A DNA stretch of 64,000 nt. Source: Ganoderma boninense (lineage: Eukaryota; Basidiomycota; Agaricomycetes; Polyporales; Polyporaceae). Positions 22,997 through 36,252 of the stretch are shown piece after piece. Where the stretch lies: positions 3,224,001 to 3,288,000 of the forward strand of contig CM035311.1 in the NCBI GenBank assembly GCA_002900995.3, written 5' to 3'. The notes under the pieces are model-generated. The model did not search any database. It saw only the letters and a program-made list of their open reading frames with translations, and was not told the DNA's origin. Numbering within the stretch: the first letter of the stretch is position 1; each line of letters starts with the position of its first letter. The position numbers and the translations under genes were made by a program.

Positions 22997-25900
22997 ATGT
23001 CGTCGGCAGACGAGGGCACCGCTCCCGCCGTCAAGAAACGCAAGATCCAACGGGCATGCGACTATTGCAGGCGCAAGAAAAGTTCGTCGTTCCTTCATGA
23101 GCTCGTTCCCTAAAACATTCACGGATTAACTTATTTCAGTCAAGTGTAGGTTCTTTTTGCCGATGTGCCAGCGCACACGCCCTCCGACTCGTCTCACCTC
23201 AGCGTGATAGGTGATGGTTCCAATATGCCCGACAACCACTGCTCAAAATGCACCTCGCGGCATATCGAGTGCACGTATCTCTTGGGGCAAGTATGTAAGT
23301 TTTCCTTGCGCAGGGCGCCTCCAGTTGGACCTGTGACTGATGATTGATGGTTTTCAGAACAACAGCTATCCCAGAAGGTCAGCGAAGCACTCTGCGCCGC
23401 TACCACTTCATTGCTGCATTCCTCTCAGCTGTACCTGCTGAGCCTATCCGCGTTCATAATGGTTTCTGACATCCTTGTCCACAGTTACGTCGAAGATCTT
23501 GAAAGCCGCCTTGAGCGCATGGAGAAGGCCATGAGCAAGGTGAGGGTATCCATCACGCCACGGCGCATCAAGTTACTAGATGTGACTGATCACTACCTTA
23601 TAGCTGTGTCCCGATACAGACATAGCTAAAGAGTTCAGTGACCACCAAGGCGAACAGGAGGCTTCCTCTGCTCTAACACCCGCGTCTGACTACAGTCGCG
23701 CTGGCGGCTCTGGGGCGGAAACCCCGCTCGTTTCCTTAGCACGGACCGTGGCGCCTCCGACCCCCGATTCGGATGACGGGGCACAAAGCCATAGCGACTC
23801 GGATGACGGCCAGGAACTCGACAAGGAGCTCTTCGAGGGCATGCGAAAGCTGTCCGTCCACGCGCCCCCGCTCCGCTACCATGGCAAGTCGAGCGGCCTG
23901 GTGTTTCTCCGGACGGCCATGGCTCTGAAGAACGACTTCATCGGCCCTGGGCCCCCGCCCAAGGAAGATGAACAACCCCCGGTGCGCACAATCGCTATTA
24001 ACCTGAGCCTGACACGCACGGTCTCACTGACAGGCGGACCCGTTCAGTGGCTCAAGACGCTCGTGGAAGAGGAGTTTCCCCTCCTTGACGCGCGCAGCTT
24101 CCCGCCGCGCGACCTGCTCGACGCGCTCGTCGCGCTGTACTTCCGCAACGTGAACACGCACTGCCCGCTCCTGCACGAGCCGACGTTCATACGCGCCGTC
24201 GCAGCCGGCCAGCACTTGCGCGACGGCAGCTTCGGCGCGACGGTGCTGATGGCGTGCGCCCTGGGCGCGCGGTTCACGCGTGACCCGCGCGTGCTCCTCG
24301 GCGGCGCGGACCGCTACCACCGCTACTCCGCGGGGTGGAAGTACTTCCACGTCGTCGAGCGCGCGCGCAGGATGTCGTTCGCGCCCGCGAAGATCTACGA
24401 CATCCAGATATGCGTCGTGCGTCGCTCTCGCACCCTTCGCGAGGTGCTGGGAAACTGACGAGTCTCTGCTGCATGCGTCGGGGTCTATGACCTAGCTCAT
24501 GTCGCATTTCCTGCAGGCGACCCATGCGCCCCAGTCGACATGGCCTATTATCGGCGCGGGTATCCGGATCGCGCTCGACGTGGGAGCGCACCGGAGGAAG
24601 ATGTACGCCCCGAACCCGGCCGTGGAGGGGGAGCTGTGGCGGCGCGCGTTGTGGTAAGCACGAGCGATCGCTTCGCTTCGTCTTTTTCCCTTTCTCGCTC
24701 GGAGCTGATGCCTTCGAGTGCTGCAGGAATTTGGTGTTGCTGGAGTGGATGACGAGCTACGGGATGGGACGGCCAAGCTCGATCCATGACGAGGAGTACG
24801 CTCTTGCTTCTTCTTTCTACGTTTTACGATTTCGAGGCAGAGCGCCGCGCTGACGCTGACACTGGGATGGCTGCTCAGTCTCGACCTCGCGCTGCCGACA
24901 GAGTGCGACGACGAGTATTGGTTGACGCCAGATGGGGAACCATCCTTCAAGCAACCCCCGGGCAAGCCGTCGAAGGTGACGGCGTTCGTGAACCTGCTCA
25001 AGCTGGGACAGATACTCGCTTTCGCGACGAGGACGATCGTGAGTGGGCACGCGACTGGGACTCGCTGAGTCTCCCGCTGACCACGCAGGTTTTCTTTCTC
25101 CACAGTACGCGACGAACAAGTCACGCGCGCAGCTCGGGCAGTCCGACGAGCAGTGGGAACAGCGCATCGTCGCGGACCTCGACTCCGCGCTCAACAAATG
25201 GTCCGACTCGCTCCCGAGCCACCGTGAGCCTCCCCCGCCCCATCCCCCCGTTTCCCCTTTCCGTCTCCCCGGTTATCCGTTTCCGTTTCCGCTTCGCTTG
25301 GCGGCCGGCCTCGTCGCTCATGATCTTGACGTTTTCGTTTTCTAGTGCGCTGGGATCCGGAACAGGAAAACGTGCTGTGGCTCACGCAGGCGGCGAGCCT
25401 CCGCGCGTTCCACTACTACGTCCAATTCGCAGTCCACCGGCCGTTCATGGCCGTGTCCCGGCGCGAGTCCCCGCTGTCGTTCCCGTCCGTCATCATCTGC
25501 ACGAACGGCGCGCGGGCGTCCATCCAAGGCCTCGAGGTCCTGTACAAGCGCACGGGCAGCCCCTGCCACAGGAACATGGTCGGTACCACACATCACGATC
25601 CTTGTGCGGGGTGTGGGGTGTTGCTTTGCTGACGGCCGGGTTTGGTAGGGGATGCTGTTCATGTCCGGGGTCGTCTTGATGATGAACGTGCTCGGGCTCA
25701 AACGCTCCGGTCGGGCCGTCCACTCCAGGAAAGACCTGGCCTTGGTGGAGAAAGCGGTCGAGATGCTCCAGTCGTTGCGATATGAGTGCGTAGCCTCCAT
25801 CTCTCTATTCAGGCATCGGGCAGGCGGGATTTTATTGATGCGCGGTTGGCGTGCAGGACACATATTGCGGAGTCCCTAGGGTGCGTGCACTCTTTCGTTG

Positions 25901-26763
25901 ATGTCGTGAATGTGGTCCCCTAACTCGGACATGAACATTCGTCCTGCAGGGGGCTGCTGGACGAATTAGTCTCGGCCTTCAAGGAGCCTGTTCCTCGCGA
26001 CACACACATGGCAGAGAATGCACTGTCGAGTCCAGCCGCGAACAGCAAGGACGCGGCGGGAGGGCAGCTCATCGGCCAAACGAATGACGCCAGCTCAGGA
26101 TCCTCCTCCTCCACTTCGGTCGGGTTTGCACAGCTAGGCGGAATACCCTCTGGCCTGTTCACTTTCAGCCTCCCCGCGGGATCGGATGATCTAGGGCTTT
26201 CCCCCCCGGGCTTCGCGATGCCCGGGGACAGCAGCCCCAGCCCCTCAGCGCAACGCGATCCGCTACGTGTGCACGACTACACCGCCACCTTCCTCCCACC
26301 ACAGGACCCCACGCAATTCCAGCAACAACAGCAACAGGGGGTCGGACAGACCCAGTTCGACATGGCGGGCGAGAACCTGTTCCCGGGCCTGCAGCCGCTG
26401 GGCTACAGCACGCCGGCGTCGTTCCTCCCGATGTCCCCCTCGCAAGGCGAGCCGGCCGACTACTTGTCTCAGCTGCACTCGGGCCACGCTCTCCCGAACG
26501 CGACGACGGCAGAAATGGGAGACCAAGACCAGCTGCTACTGGGCCCGGGCGTGCCGGACTTCGCGCTGATGGGCGACGCGTTGATGGCGTGGTCGAACCT
26601 TCCGCCGGCGATGGGGTGAGTCCGTCGTCCCTCCCTCGTGCCACGCCCCGTGCTCTGCTCTTGTTCCAGGCTTCTGGGCTGATCAGTGATTGCCGCCTCC
26701 CGTATGCGTAGGTGGGAGGAGTGGGGCGCGTACTTTGCAGACACGAACAACGCGGGGACGTAG
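22997..26763 (+). CDS. Zn2Cys6 fungal transcription factor, copy 2
   Basis: Sixteen exons: 22997-23081, 23140-23145, 23211-23290, 23358-23377, 23485-23539, 23604-23981, 24048-24416, 24496-24653, 24727-24795, 24879-25038, 25106-25223, 25346-25578, 25649-25785, 25857-25880, 25950-26615 and 26712-26763; 869 aa. The Zn2Cys6 cluster is at residues 21-51 after KKRK, followed by the short coiled coil YVEDLESRLERMEKAM. The central fungal-specific domain carries RYHGKSSGLVFLRTAM, LLHEPTFIR and ECDDEYWL. The C-terminal third is Ser/Gln/Pro rich and ends GWEEWGAYF with a few residues after. The exon lengths 6, 20, 55, 158, 69, 160, 118 and 137 nt are the same as in copies 1 and 3, which confirms the model. 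Nuclear regulator; targets unknown. Copy 3 follows in tandem. Confidence 0.92.
23140..23145 (+). other. 6-nt microexon in the zinc-cluster coding region
   Basis: TCAAGT between an upstream TTTCAG acceptor and a downstream GTAGGT donor. It supplies the Ile-Lys and first base of the third cysteine codon of the cluster. Equivalent 6-nt exons are at 8626-8631 (minus, TTAAGT) and 30003-30008 (TCAAAT). Without it the zinc cluster cannot be read. Confidence 0.85.
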
Positions 26764-29700
26764 ATGCTGCCGGTGCTGGCGACAGGTGCCCGCCCCGAAG
26801 ACTCGGCTGTTATGTATATATAGGTAATCGTGAAGGAATGGATCAGCCTCCTTAGCTCTGCGTCTCCGACGAGTGTTTGCGTGCACTGCTGGTTCGGGTA
26901 TGGCCCTCACCGGACGGAGAGGTGGCAAAGGAATAGAACCGGCCGGGCAATACGAGTCCCTCTCGACTTGGAAGACATTCAAGGTATTTGCAGTTGAACA
27001 AGGCGTGTACACCGCTGCAACGTAACAGACATCGCCTTGCCTTGCATTGCGTGGAAGACAGGGCGGCCCGAGGTACTGAGGGCAATCCGCGGACTACTAA
27101 GTATGTAGCGAGTATAGCGTTTGTGCATCCTCTGTTCCAGCTTCCCGGAAAAACATGTGGCTTCTGACATCATCATCTGCCCAGCAAAACTCTATGTGAC
27201 TGACCGATCTCTGTGTTCCAGGAAGCATATCTGGAAGCAAGCCGGCTCAGCACCCAGCTAAGTGCTAGTACAAGTTACGAATATCAAGGCGGAGACAAGA
27301 TATCCTTTGTCTCCTGTGCCCCAGGTGCCTACCATCCGAACGCTCTCGGAGCACTCATGGTCTTGGCTCTACCAATCGGCAGCAAACAGCCGGACTTGCG
27401 AGCACCGTCGTCCTTCGCACAGCCAGGCGAAGCGCTTCTAGCACGCCTCGCTCTCGACAGTCATTAATAATATTCACCCATCTGACATCTCCTCTCCCGC
27501 AATTCTTTTCCGGTCGACCGTTAGACGACCCTAGGCGGGTAGATTCCGCATCGATGACTCCGTGCACTGCCGGTCGGCTAAGTAACCTGGCTGCCTCGGT
27601 CTCTACATAGCGGAGGACACTACCGCTTTATTCGAGTTGCCCCTCTGCAACAGCACGACCTTCCGCGGACAACAGACTCCAACCCACCACGATACACGAT
27701 ACGTCTGCTCACGCAATGAATCCGAGCACCGATCTAACCCCGAGTCGCTGGTTAGTCCGAGATGATCAGCGGCGAGCTCGGAGAAATGTCCGCGGCACTC
27801 GCTTCGCTACTCATCGACATCTTCCAACTTCCAACTTCAAGCCCCCTCTTGGCCCCCTCCATACAACACTTCCAAGGCGGCGGGGCCTCAGCAAACAACC
27901 ATGCTCAGTCTGTCGTGGATGTGGATACTTCAGTGAATATTGAATATTGATCCGGAGCGGACTTAGAGAGGACCGTGCGGGCTCGGGAAGTGCCATGCAT
28001 GATATCTACTCCGCGACGCTCAGGGCGATTTGGGTCAGTACGGACCAAGTACGGATGAGCTCCTCCCTCCCTCCCTGCGTTGTTTCTGACAATGACTCCA
28101 AACCGGTTAATGGTTTCTGCCTTCGGTTGCAGATGGAACGACTGTCAGACGCATTCGTGAACAATTCAAGCAAGAACATTGGACATTCGCGTTGAATTCG
28201 CTGACTGAAGTACGTATCTTTATACAGTACATCGACGCATGACTCACAGCGCTATGAAAACACTAGTGTCCTCTTGGCGACGCTTGCTGAAGAACGCGGT
28301 GATGATCGTACGCGTGCAGCGGCCTCCTGGTCGTCCTTATAGAGACCTCTCTCGCCTGCCGGTGAGTTTTTGGGTCTCTCTCACGGCGGCTCTGGCTGCC
28401 GATGTGCCTGTTTGCTTGTCGTAGACTCTGAATTACTTAGTAACTTACGTCGCGGTGGAACTGTCAGTTGAGAGAGTGCATGCCGGCTGGGAGACCCTAG
28501 CCCAGTCTGGACGCGCACTGTCCTCAGGCTGGGGGCAGCGGCTTTGCGTGGCCGCCGGCTCAGGGTCTCAGGGCAGGAAAGTTATAGTTATGATGGTCAC
28601 AACGCCTCCATTGTGGTTGTGGGCTGCGTTCGGAGGTGGTGTGGGGCGGGTGCGGGGAAACCGGAGATAGATTTAAATGGGGAGGCTTACGATGTCTTGA
28701 CGATGCCACTGAGCCGGAGATGGAGCTGCGGGAAGTGGGACGCAGGCCTGAAGATTGCGTGAATGCGAAGAGGCGTTGGCTTGACGGAGATCTCCATAGT
28801 GCCTGTTGGACGAGGTTGGACGTGGCCTTGGCCTGGTGCCTGTGGACAGTGACAAATGACGATTCAGTAAGCGGAAGCCTTAGGCCATGGTAGTCGCCTG
28901 CCAGTGTCCATCGAAGGCTGAGGCAAGGGCTCTTCGGACCACCATCTGAGCTTCCTGACCCCGGCCCATGTCAACTCGAATGAACGAGATGGCGGTTGTG
29001 CAGACATTCGACGCAGCTGGAACTTCTCGGGATCCGATGTTTCGGAGTCAGGCATGCGAGTCGGCCGAGGACGTCGCACTGACCTCAGGCTCTGGACTGA
29101 AACATTGCATCAACTTTCAGCAGACCTTCGCTACTCCTTGGCTCGAGGATCGGCATCTGCACTATGTTGTGTATTATCAAAAACACTCCGTCGGGGTCGG
29201 AGTGAACAGCATGGGAGGAGGGTGTGATCATGCGGTTCGGAGTGTGCGCTACCCCTGGTTATTAAGTCGATCGCTCATTCAGCACAGCCGCGATAGCTAC
29301 GATTGTGACGGCCTATTACAACTCTATTGTCGGGTTTACTCGGAGTACTTTCACCTGCTGCTATACGGCTCAAACTCGAGCTCCTCCCATACTGCCCGCG
29401 TTTCCCCGCTCCATCGAGCACCAACACCCAGTTCTCTCTGTTTTAACTCTGGTTTGTGCGTGTCTGAGCTCTCGGATTTCATCGACGAAGAAAGCTTGGC
29501 TGCACCGATGACAAACCGCGTACCCCTACTCGTGACTAATGCGTAGACTGATGATCGAGCCATTGCTTAGACCGTTTCCGCCGCGTTTACTCTGGCTTCT
29601 GATCTACACGCGCAGACAGGCGCAGGACAGCGCTTCCCGTAACTTGGTTCTCAAATTGAAATTCGAGACTTCCCACCGTTGTTGCGGACGGCTGTGCTTA

Positions 29701-29850
29701 CAGCACAGCTCCGACGAATTGCCCGACCGTGATGTTTCAGTCTCTTTCAAGATCGGCAATCGCCCCGCATTCTCGTTCCTTATAGATCAAAGTCAGCGAG
29801 GGGCACGCAGACTTCCTCCTCCTACAATCCAAGTGCGCTGGAAGGTACCC
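26764..29850. other. Intergenic region between transcription factor copies 2 and 3
   Basis: About 3.1 kb. The longest frame (28968-29546, 192 codons from an ATG) has low-complexity Ser-rich sequence, no domain and no homologue in the window, so I do not call it. No transposon ends or RNA gene were recognised. Confidence 0.4.
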
Positions 29851-32800
29851 ATGTCATCTCCAGACGAAATTATCGCCCAGGTTCCCGCGGTAAGAAAGCG
29901 TAAGCTTCAACGTGCTTGCGACTACTGCAGAAGCAAGAAAGGTAAGCATGATATCTTCTCATTCACGCTCAAAGTGTGCCCACTGACCTGCTCTGTGCTC
30001 AGTCAAATGTGAGCCGCAACCACCGTCTTTATGGACTCGCAAGGAACCACGTCTCATCTCGATGCAGGTGATGGTCCCAAGATGCCCGACCGTCGTTGCT
30101 CAAATTGCACGACGCGTCGCATCGAGTGCGGATATATCGGAGAATATGTGCGTGAGCTCCTTAGAGCATAAATTGCATATCGCTCACCGTGTTATCGGTC
30201 ATCAGAACAGCGGCTATCCTAAAAGGTTCATATCTTCGCTTTCTCGTTCTCTCTGTTCGCAGGGCGCCAGCGTTCATGACGTGGCGACGATAAGAACCAT
30301 GAGAAACCAACCGTTCAGGAGACTCTATCGCGACTGAGTTACTGAGTATTGTATCGTTACTTTCTTGCGTCGTCTGTAACGAGTTGAGCTTTACGGGCTG
30401 GGGGACGCTGACGATGCGACTTCCAGGTATGTCGAAGCCCTGGAAAGCCGCCTCAAACGCATGGAGCAGCTAGTTGGCACGGTGAGACCACATCCACCCC
30501 TCCCCCTAGCCTCAGGTGACCGACACAACAGCTTTTAGCTGTGTCCAACGACAGATTTACCCGACAAGCTAGACAGCCGTCGATTCGAAAATGATTTCGC
30601 CCTTGCTGGTCCATCCGTGTACCAGCGATCGCACTCCAGCATGTCTCACTCAGTAAACCCAGCCACTTCCTCGACACTCAACATCACACCCCCGACGCCA
30701 CCCTCAGCTGATGACAGTACCTCATGGAGCGATCAAGAAGAAGAAGAAGCATTGGAGAAGGAGCTTGCCGACGATATGCGAAAGCTGTCCATGCAGCCTC
30801 AGCCGTCCCGGTACCACGGGAAGTCGAGCAGCCTGGTCATCATTCGATCCGCAATGGCGCTGAAAACCGCGTACACCGGATCTCAGCCCCCACCAAGGAG
30901 CGACACACATCAGCCGGTAAGTTCATGTTTAACGCGTAGCGCCCCATTTCCTTGTTTCACCCTCCTTCGCCTCCGGATTGCTGACGGCGCGAACAGTGGC
31001 TCAAGCTTTTCGTCGACGATGGCTTTCCGGTGTTCGAGGAGAGCAGCTTCCCGCCGCCGGACCTCCTAGACGTGCTCGTGGATCTGTACTTCCACAACAT
31101 AAGCTGCCACTACCCGCTCCTGCACGAGCCGACGCTCAAGAGCTCCATCGCCGCCGGAGAGCACCTCCGCCACGGGTCCTTCGGCGCGACGGTCCTGCTC
31201 GTCTGCGCGATCGCCTCGCGGTTCACGCGCGACCCCCGCGTCCTCCTCGACGACTCGAGCCACCCTCACTCGGCGGGGTGGAAATGGTTCAACCTCGTCG
31301 AGGGAGTGCGGAGACTGTCGTTCTCCCCTGCGAAGTTGCACAACCTCCAAGTGTACGCGGTACGTACCGCTTCGGCTCCTGCAATTGAAAGTGCACTGAA
31401 CCTGACATGCTGTACTGTGTCGCCGCTGTGTAGCTCATGGCCATTTTCCTACAAGGGAGCACCGCGCCGCAGTCGACCTGGCCGGCGATCGGCGCTGGCA
31501 TCCGCGCCGCGCTCGACGTCGGGGCGCACCGCAGGAAGATGTATGCATCGACGCCGACCGTCGAAGACGAGCTCTGGCGGCGCGCGTTCTGGTCTGTCAT
31601 GTTTCGAGTCTTGCAGAAGCGATGGATCGCGATCTGACTATTGCGACTACTCTCGTAGGGTGCTGGTGGTTATGGAATGGACGATAGGATACGCCCTCGG
31701 ACGGCCGTCCTCCATCCATGATGAAGAGTACGCGCGCTCTTCTGTGTTTTCGAGCTCTATCGGCACCAGTTTGGGTCACTGACTGCTGCCTAGTTTCGAC
31801 CTTGCGCTACCTACGGAGTGTGATGACGAGTACTGGCTGACCCCAGAGGGAGAGCCGCTATTCGAACAGCCTCCAGGCAAGCCGTCCAAGGTGACCGCGT
31901 TCGTCTACATGATCCGCCTGGGCCAGATCCTCTCGTTTGCCATGCGGACGGTCGTGAGTACGCTCGCGAAGCCTAAATGATCTGAACCTAACGTTTTGCA
32001 CCAGTACTCGTCCAACAAGTCGAAGGCCCAGCTCGGCAACTCCGACCAGCAATGGGAACAGCGCCTGGTCGCCGAGCTCGACTCGGGCCTGAACAAGTGG
32101 ACAGACTCGCTCCCGAGCCACCGTAAGCCTGCGCTCCGCTTCCTCGTCACGTCCCTGCGCGACGACACTTGCAATGATGCTCATGGGCGGGCTCTGTTTG
32201 GTTTTGGTTGTTTGCAGTGCGCTGGAATCCAGAGCAGGAGGACGTGGTGTTCCTCACGCAGGCGGCCAGCCTCAAGGCGTTCTATTACTTCTGCCAGACG
32301 GCCGTGCACCGCGCTGTGCTGTCGTCGCACCGCGAGTCTGCGCTGTCGCTCCCCTCCACCATCATCTGCACCAACGCGGCTCGGTCCTCCATCCAAGTCC
32401 TCGATGCTTTGTACAAGCGCACGGGGAGCCCCACCTGTAAGAATATGGCAAGTACCGCGCCCGCAGGAGCTATGATGGGTCAGAGATGCTAACGTACTGC
32501 TGTGTACTGTGTATCTAGGGAATGCTGTTCTTGTCAGGGATGGCCTTGATGACGAACGCGTTCGCGGCGAAACGCTCGGACCGGGTGGTCAACGTGGAGA
32601 AGGACGTCGCGTTGGCGAGGAAGGCGGTCGAAATGATGCACTCGCTGCAATATGAGTACGTATCTTTTTCATCGCATAAGGGAGATGCGTTTGTGAGGGG
32701 ATATTGACTTATTATTTGGCGTGCTAGATCGCATGCCTCCGGATCCTTAGCGTTCGTGCATCTTTCGTTTCCATTTGGACCCGTGCGCTGATATTAGGGT

Positions 32801-33830
32801 CCATAGGGCGCTGCTCAACGACTTGATATCCGCCTTCGATGATCCTCATCCTGATGTACGAATGTCGGCGAATGTGCGGGCCGCAGGCACCTCTGCTCAA
32901 ACAAGAGAGGCATCGTCCTCCGCGGCTCTACGCCGTGTCCAATGCACAGAATTCGAAGATTCCGATTCCAGCTGGCGATCGGCACCACCCCACGACATGA
33001 CAGACGCAGACGCAGAGACCGCGACCGGCTGCGCGGGACACTTCTTCCCGCCACTCGAGTCCAGCAATCCCAGCACAAAGGACTTCCTGCAGCCCGACAC
33101 TTCCCCGCTCTTCAATTTCCCTTTCGGGTCATCATCATCATCTGACAGCCTGGTGCCCGTGCCCAACGCAGGAGGCTTCGCCGCGCCCTTCAGCGGTTTC
33201 GCGCAGCAGAGCGTACTGCAGGGCTGTGACCGCGACCATATTCCTCAAGCGTCTTCCCGTCCGGAGTACGGCTTCCTCCCGCGGTACGCCCCGGGTTCGG
33301 GCCCGCCCGCCCAGTCTCGCGCCTTCCGCCCAGCCAGTGCCAGTGTCAGCGCGGACCCAGGCATGCACAGTGTCCAGGGCCAACACCAGCACCAGCACCA
33401 GGCCCAGTTCGACATCGCGCGCGGGCACGCTGGCATGTTCGCGCTGCCGACGGAGGACTCGGGGCCGATGGACTACCACACCTACACCGACACCCGCAGC
33501 GCGTCGGCGCGGTCGTCGGTCTCCTCTGGCTCGTTCACAAACGCAGGCGCCGGGGGGCCCTCATCAGCATCGTCTCCAAGCTGCAGTCGGGATGGGGCGG
33601 GGGCGGGAGACATGGAGATGGGCATCCCCCATTTCGGGCTCGTCGACGACGCGCTGACGATGTGGCCGCACTTTCCGCCGCCGGCTGGGTGAGTGGGTTG
33701 TTCGTCTTCGTCGGGCTGACTGTGCTTGTGTTGCGGTCCAGCGAGGCTGATTTGTTGTTTGTTGTTCGTTGTTCGTTGTAGGTGGGCCGACTGGGGCACC
33801 CAGGGAGGCACGTTCCACGCAGGGGCGTGA
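29851..33830 (+). CDS. Zn2Cys6 fungal transcription factor, copy 3
   Basis: Sixteen exons: 29851-29941, 30003-30008, 30068-30147, 30206-30225, 30427-30481, 30539-30916, 30997-31359, 31434-31591, 31659-31727, 31794-31953, 32005-32122, 32218-32447, 32519-32655, 32728-32751, 32798-33688 and 33782-33830; 942 aa. The zinc cluster is at residues 23-53 after RKRK, with the coiled coil YVEALESRLKRMEQL next. The fungal-specific domain is intact (RYHGKSSSLVIIRSAM, LLHEPTLK, ECDDEYWLTPEGEP). The acidic/Gln/His-rich C-terminus is the longest of the three and ends GWADWG plus a short tail. One intron (32448-32518) uses a GC donor (GCAAGT). Same orientation as copy 2, 3.1 kb downstream. DNA-binding regulator; targets unknown. 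Confidence 0.92.
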
Positions 33831-34246
33831 GCGCAGGGTTGTGGTTGTGACTGCTGCTGCTTTCCTCGCTCAGGTCTCGGGAGTCATGGCGTGTCGGGGA
33901 GCAGCTACGAGGAACCGAGCAGCCGAGTGGAAGGTGGTCTCTGCGAGGGTCATGGAAAACGAGGTCAGCAGATGTCGAGCTATGCTAATACTAATCTCTA
34001 TAAGCTACGGTTTGTACATATACACGCGCGTATGCATCACTTCTAATTACCTTTGCCCTCTTCCACGGGCCACGGCTTCCACGAATCGAGTCCCCACACC
34101 TGGACTCACCAAGCCACGTTGCACAACCGTCGTTCACACTTATCAAGGAAAGGCTCGGTATCGGGATACATGCCTCGCTGGACCCGAGTCTCAGCATTCA
34201 GCTACGGACCGCACCGCCCTCAGTCCTCGGGCTTCATCGATCATCA
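33831..34246. other. Convergent intergenic region
   Basis: The 3' flanks of transcription factor copy 3 (plus) and the HET gene (minus). Nothing else is recognised. Confidence 0.5.
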
Positions 34247-36252
34247 TCAGGCGGTGTGTACCGACCCCCGTGGGGCAGGCCCGTCCAGAGCAACATGTAT
34301 GCGGTAGCAAGACGCAGAGGCGAGCCTCACGCCGAGTTCCAGCCTCCTCCTCTCGTGCCCCTCGCGCGCCACTGGCAGCATCAGCGTCCCGCTCATGAGG
34401 CCCCAGTGCCACCCGGACGACCTCTTGTGCCGGTGCAGCCACTGCAGGTGCTGCGTGTATGTGTATGGATGGTCCCCATCGTGAGGTCTGAGTCCGGCGC
34501 TGCGGACCGCGGCGCGGATGCGCAGGTCATCCTCGCCCCCGTCCCCGTCCCCGCCTGGGGTCCGCTCAGCGCTGAAGTCCACGGTGATGGTCCACCGGCA
34601 CATGATGAACTGGTCAGAAATTGCAGGCTCCGCGTCAGGGGTGAGGGTGAGCCTGTGGAACTGGGTCCCGACACCCGCCTCCGAGGCTTGGCTCGGGCCC
34701 TCGAGCGAGGCATTGTACCCCTTGTCCTCCAGTGCGGCGCGGGACCACGTAGGCAGCGTGAACGAGATCGGTCCGCGCATCGTCACGTCGAGGTCGCTGA
34801 TGTATGAGTACAGCGGTGTGCGTGCTAGGTGGCCTATGTAGACCATGTGCGCGCGGAGCATTGCGCCCCAAACCTCGATGTCGTCCCAGGACAGCCGAAA
34901 GATGCTGTACGACGACGGGAGAGGCTCTGAGCCTACTGTCTGTGGGCCGCTTGGCCTTGCGTCTTTCAGCGCACTCCGATACATGGAGTTCACGGGACGG
35001 AAGGGAGAGGGTATACCGTACACACAGCACAGGAGGTGCTTGCCAGAGACACTGGTACTGGAGAGCTCGCAGGCGAGAACGGCGAGGTACCAGGCCATTA
35101 TTTTGGGCTGCCGCCAAGCCTTGTCTTCAAACAGCTCCTCACCAGGGATGAGTGGGAGAAGAGGAAGGTCGGTGCGAATGCCGTTTGGGGTGGAGGTGTA
35201 TTCTTGGGGGGACAGCTTACAATATGGTCTGAGACGGCCGTAGAATGCATTTGGGGGATGGCAACGACCTGGCCGGAATGAGCAAAGGCATCTGGGGAGT
35301 GCGCGAGAACCTCAGAGAAAATGTAAGTGAAGCTGAAACGGTCGTCGTGAAGGGACGCGGGAGGCTCGAAAGACGACCTGGGAAGGGCCGCCAACGGCGT
35401 AGGCCTTGGGGAGTCAGGACGTGTGAAGAAAGGTTCAGGGAAGACATTCCCCCAAGCGAAGATGGTCTGGTCGGGGATACGTCTGAGAATCTCCTCCTGC
35501 AACCGCCTAAACGCCCCCTCGCCTTCTCCGTACAAAGGAGGCATCTGGATGTTGAAGATGCCCAACAACGAGTAGGCGCGGTCTTCAACCTTCGTGGTCT
35601 TGCGGGGTGCCGCCCATGACATCCGCTGTGCGACGCTGCAGCGATCAAGCTGCCCGTGGAGGAGCCGGTCGTTATCAGTCAATATGTGGAGAGGAATGCC
35701 TGTCACCTCCTCGATGAGTCTCGCCAATCCCGATTTGGTGCCAAGGAGCTCCCATGTCTGAGACAAAAACACGAGTTTGTGGGGTGCGATGAGTTCCTGT
35801 AGCGTCCAACCGCGGGTGAACCACTCAGACGAGCGAAAGGCGGAGCGTTCGGACCAAAGCGAGGCAGATGGCGATGTGGGGACGTCGGCGAGGAAGGTGT
35901 AGCAAACCTCGGCGCGGGAGTACCACGCGAACATGGAGTTGATGGACTCGGACAGCTCCGAGCTGCTCGTCTTGTCGATGCAGCACGAGTCGATCCAGAG
36001 ATAGCGGAAGCCGTCCCTGCGCGCGGCTTCGCATGCGCCTCGCACTTTGTCTGATAGCCCAGAGTCGGGATCCCAGATGGATCGCGGAGAGGGTACTCGA
36101 CAACTCTCCTTGCATCTCTCCTGTATCTTCCTGACATCCTGATACGTTTGCTCGTCTGTAGCCCATCTATGTGAGAGAATGGCGTAGGGCGGTGCCTGCA
36201 GGGGGTCATTGAACTCGGCAAAATCACCGGTGACAAGGTCGAGGAGCCGCAT
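34247..36252 (-). CDS. HET-domain (heterokaryon incompatibility-like) protein
   Basis: Two exons, 36252-35221 and 35107-34247, with a 113-nt intron (GTAAGC donor, GCAG acceptor); 630 aa. The ATG at 36252 gives MRLLDLVTGDF, the usual opening of basidiomycete HET proteins. The HET domain (about residues 25-190) has YAILSHRW, FRYLWIDSCCIDKTSSSELS, the aromatic SMFAWYSRAEVCYTF, and WFTRGWTLQELIAP. It is followed by VEDRAYSLLGIFNIQMPPLYG, the second conserved block of this group. The C-terminal 290 residues have no recognised domain and several predicted beta segments. HET domains act as TIR-like cell-death modules in fungal non-self recognition; in mushrooms the large HET families mostly lack assigned roles. 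A broken copy lies at 60413-60961. Confidence 0.88.

Noticed and set aside
28968..29546. 192-codon frame on the plus strand between transcription factor copies 2 and 3
   Set aside because: No domain, no signal peptide, Ser-rich drift and no second copy. A frame of this length can occur by chance in GC-rich DNA.
16499..33830. A secondary-metabolite gene cluster around the P450 and transcription factors
   Set aside because: No backbone synthase, terpene cyclase, transporter or other tailoring enzyme lies nearby.
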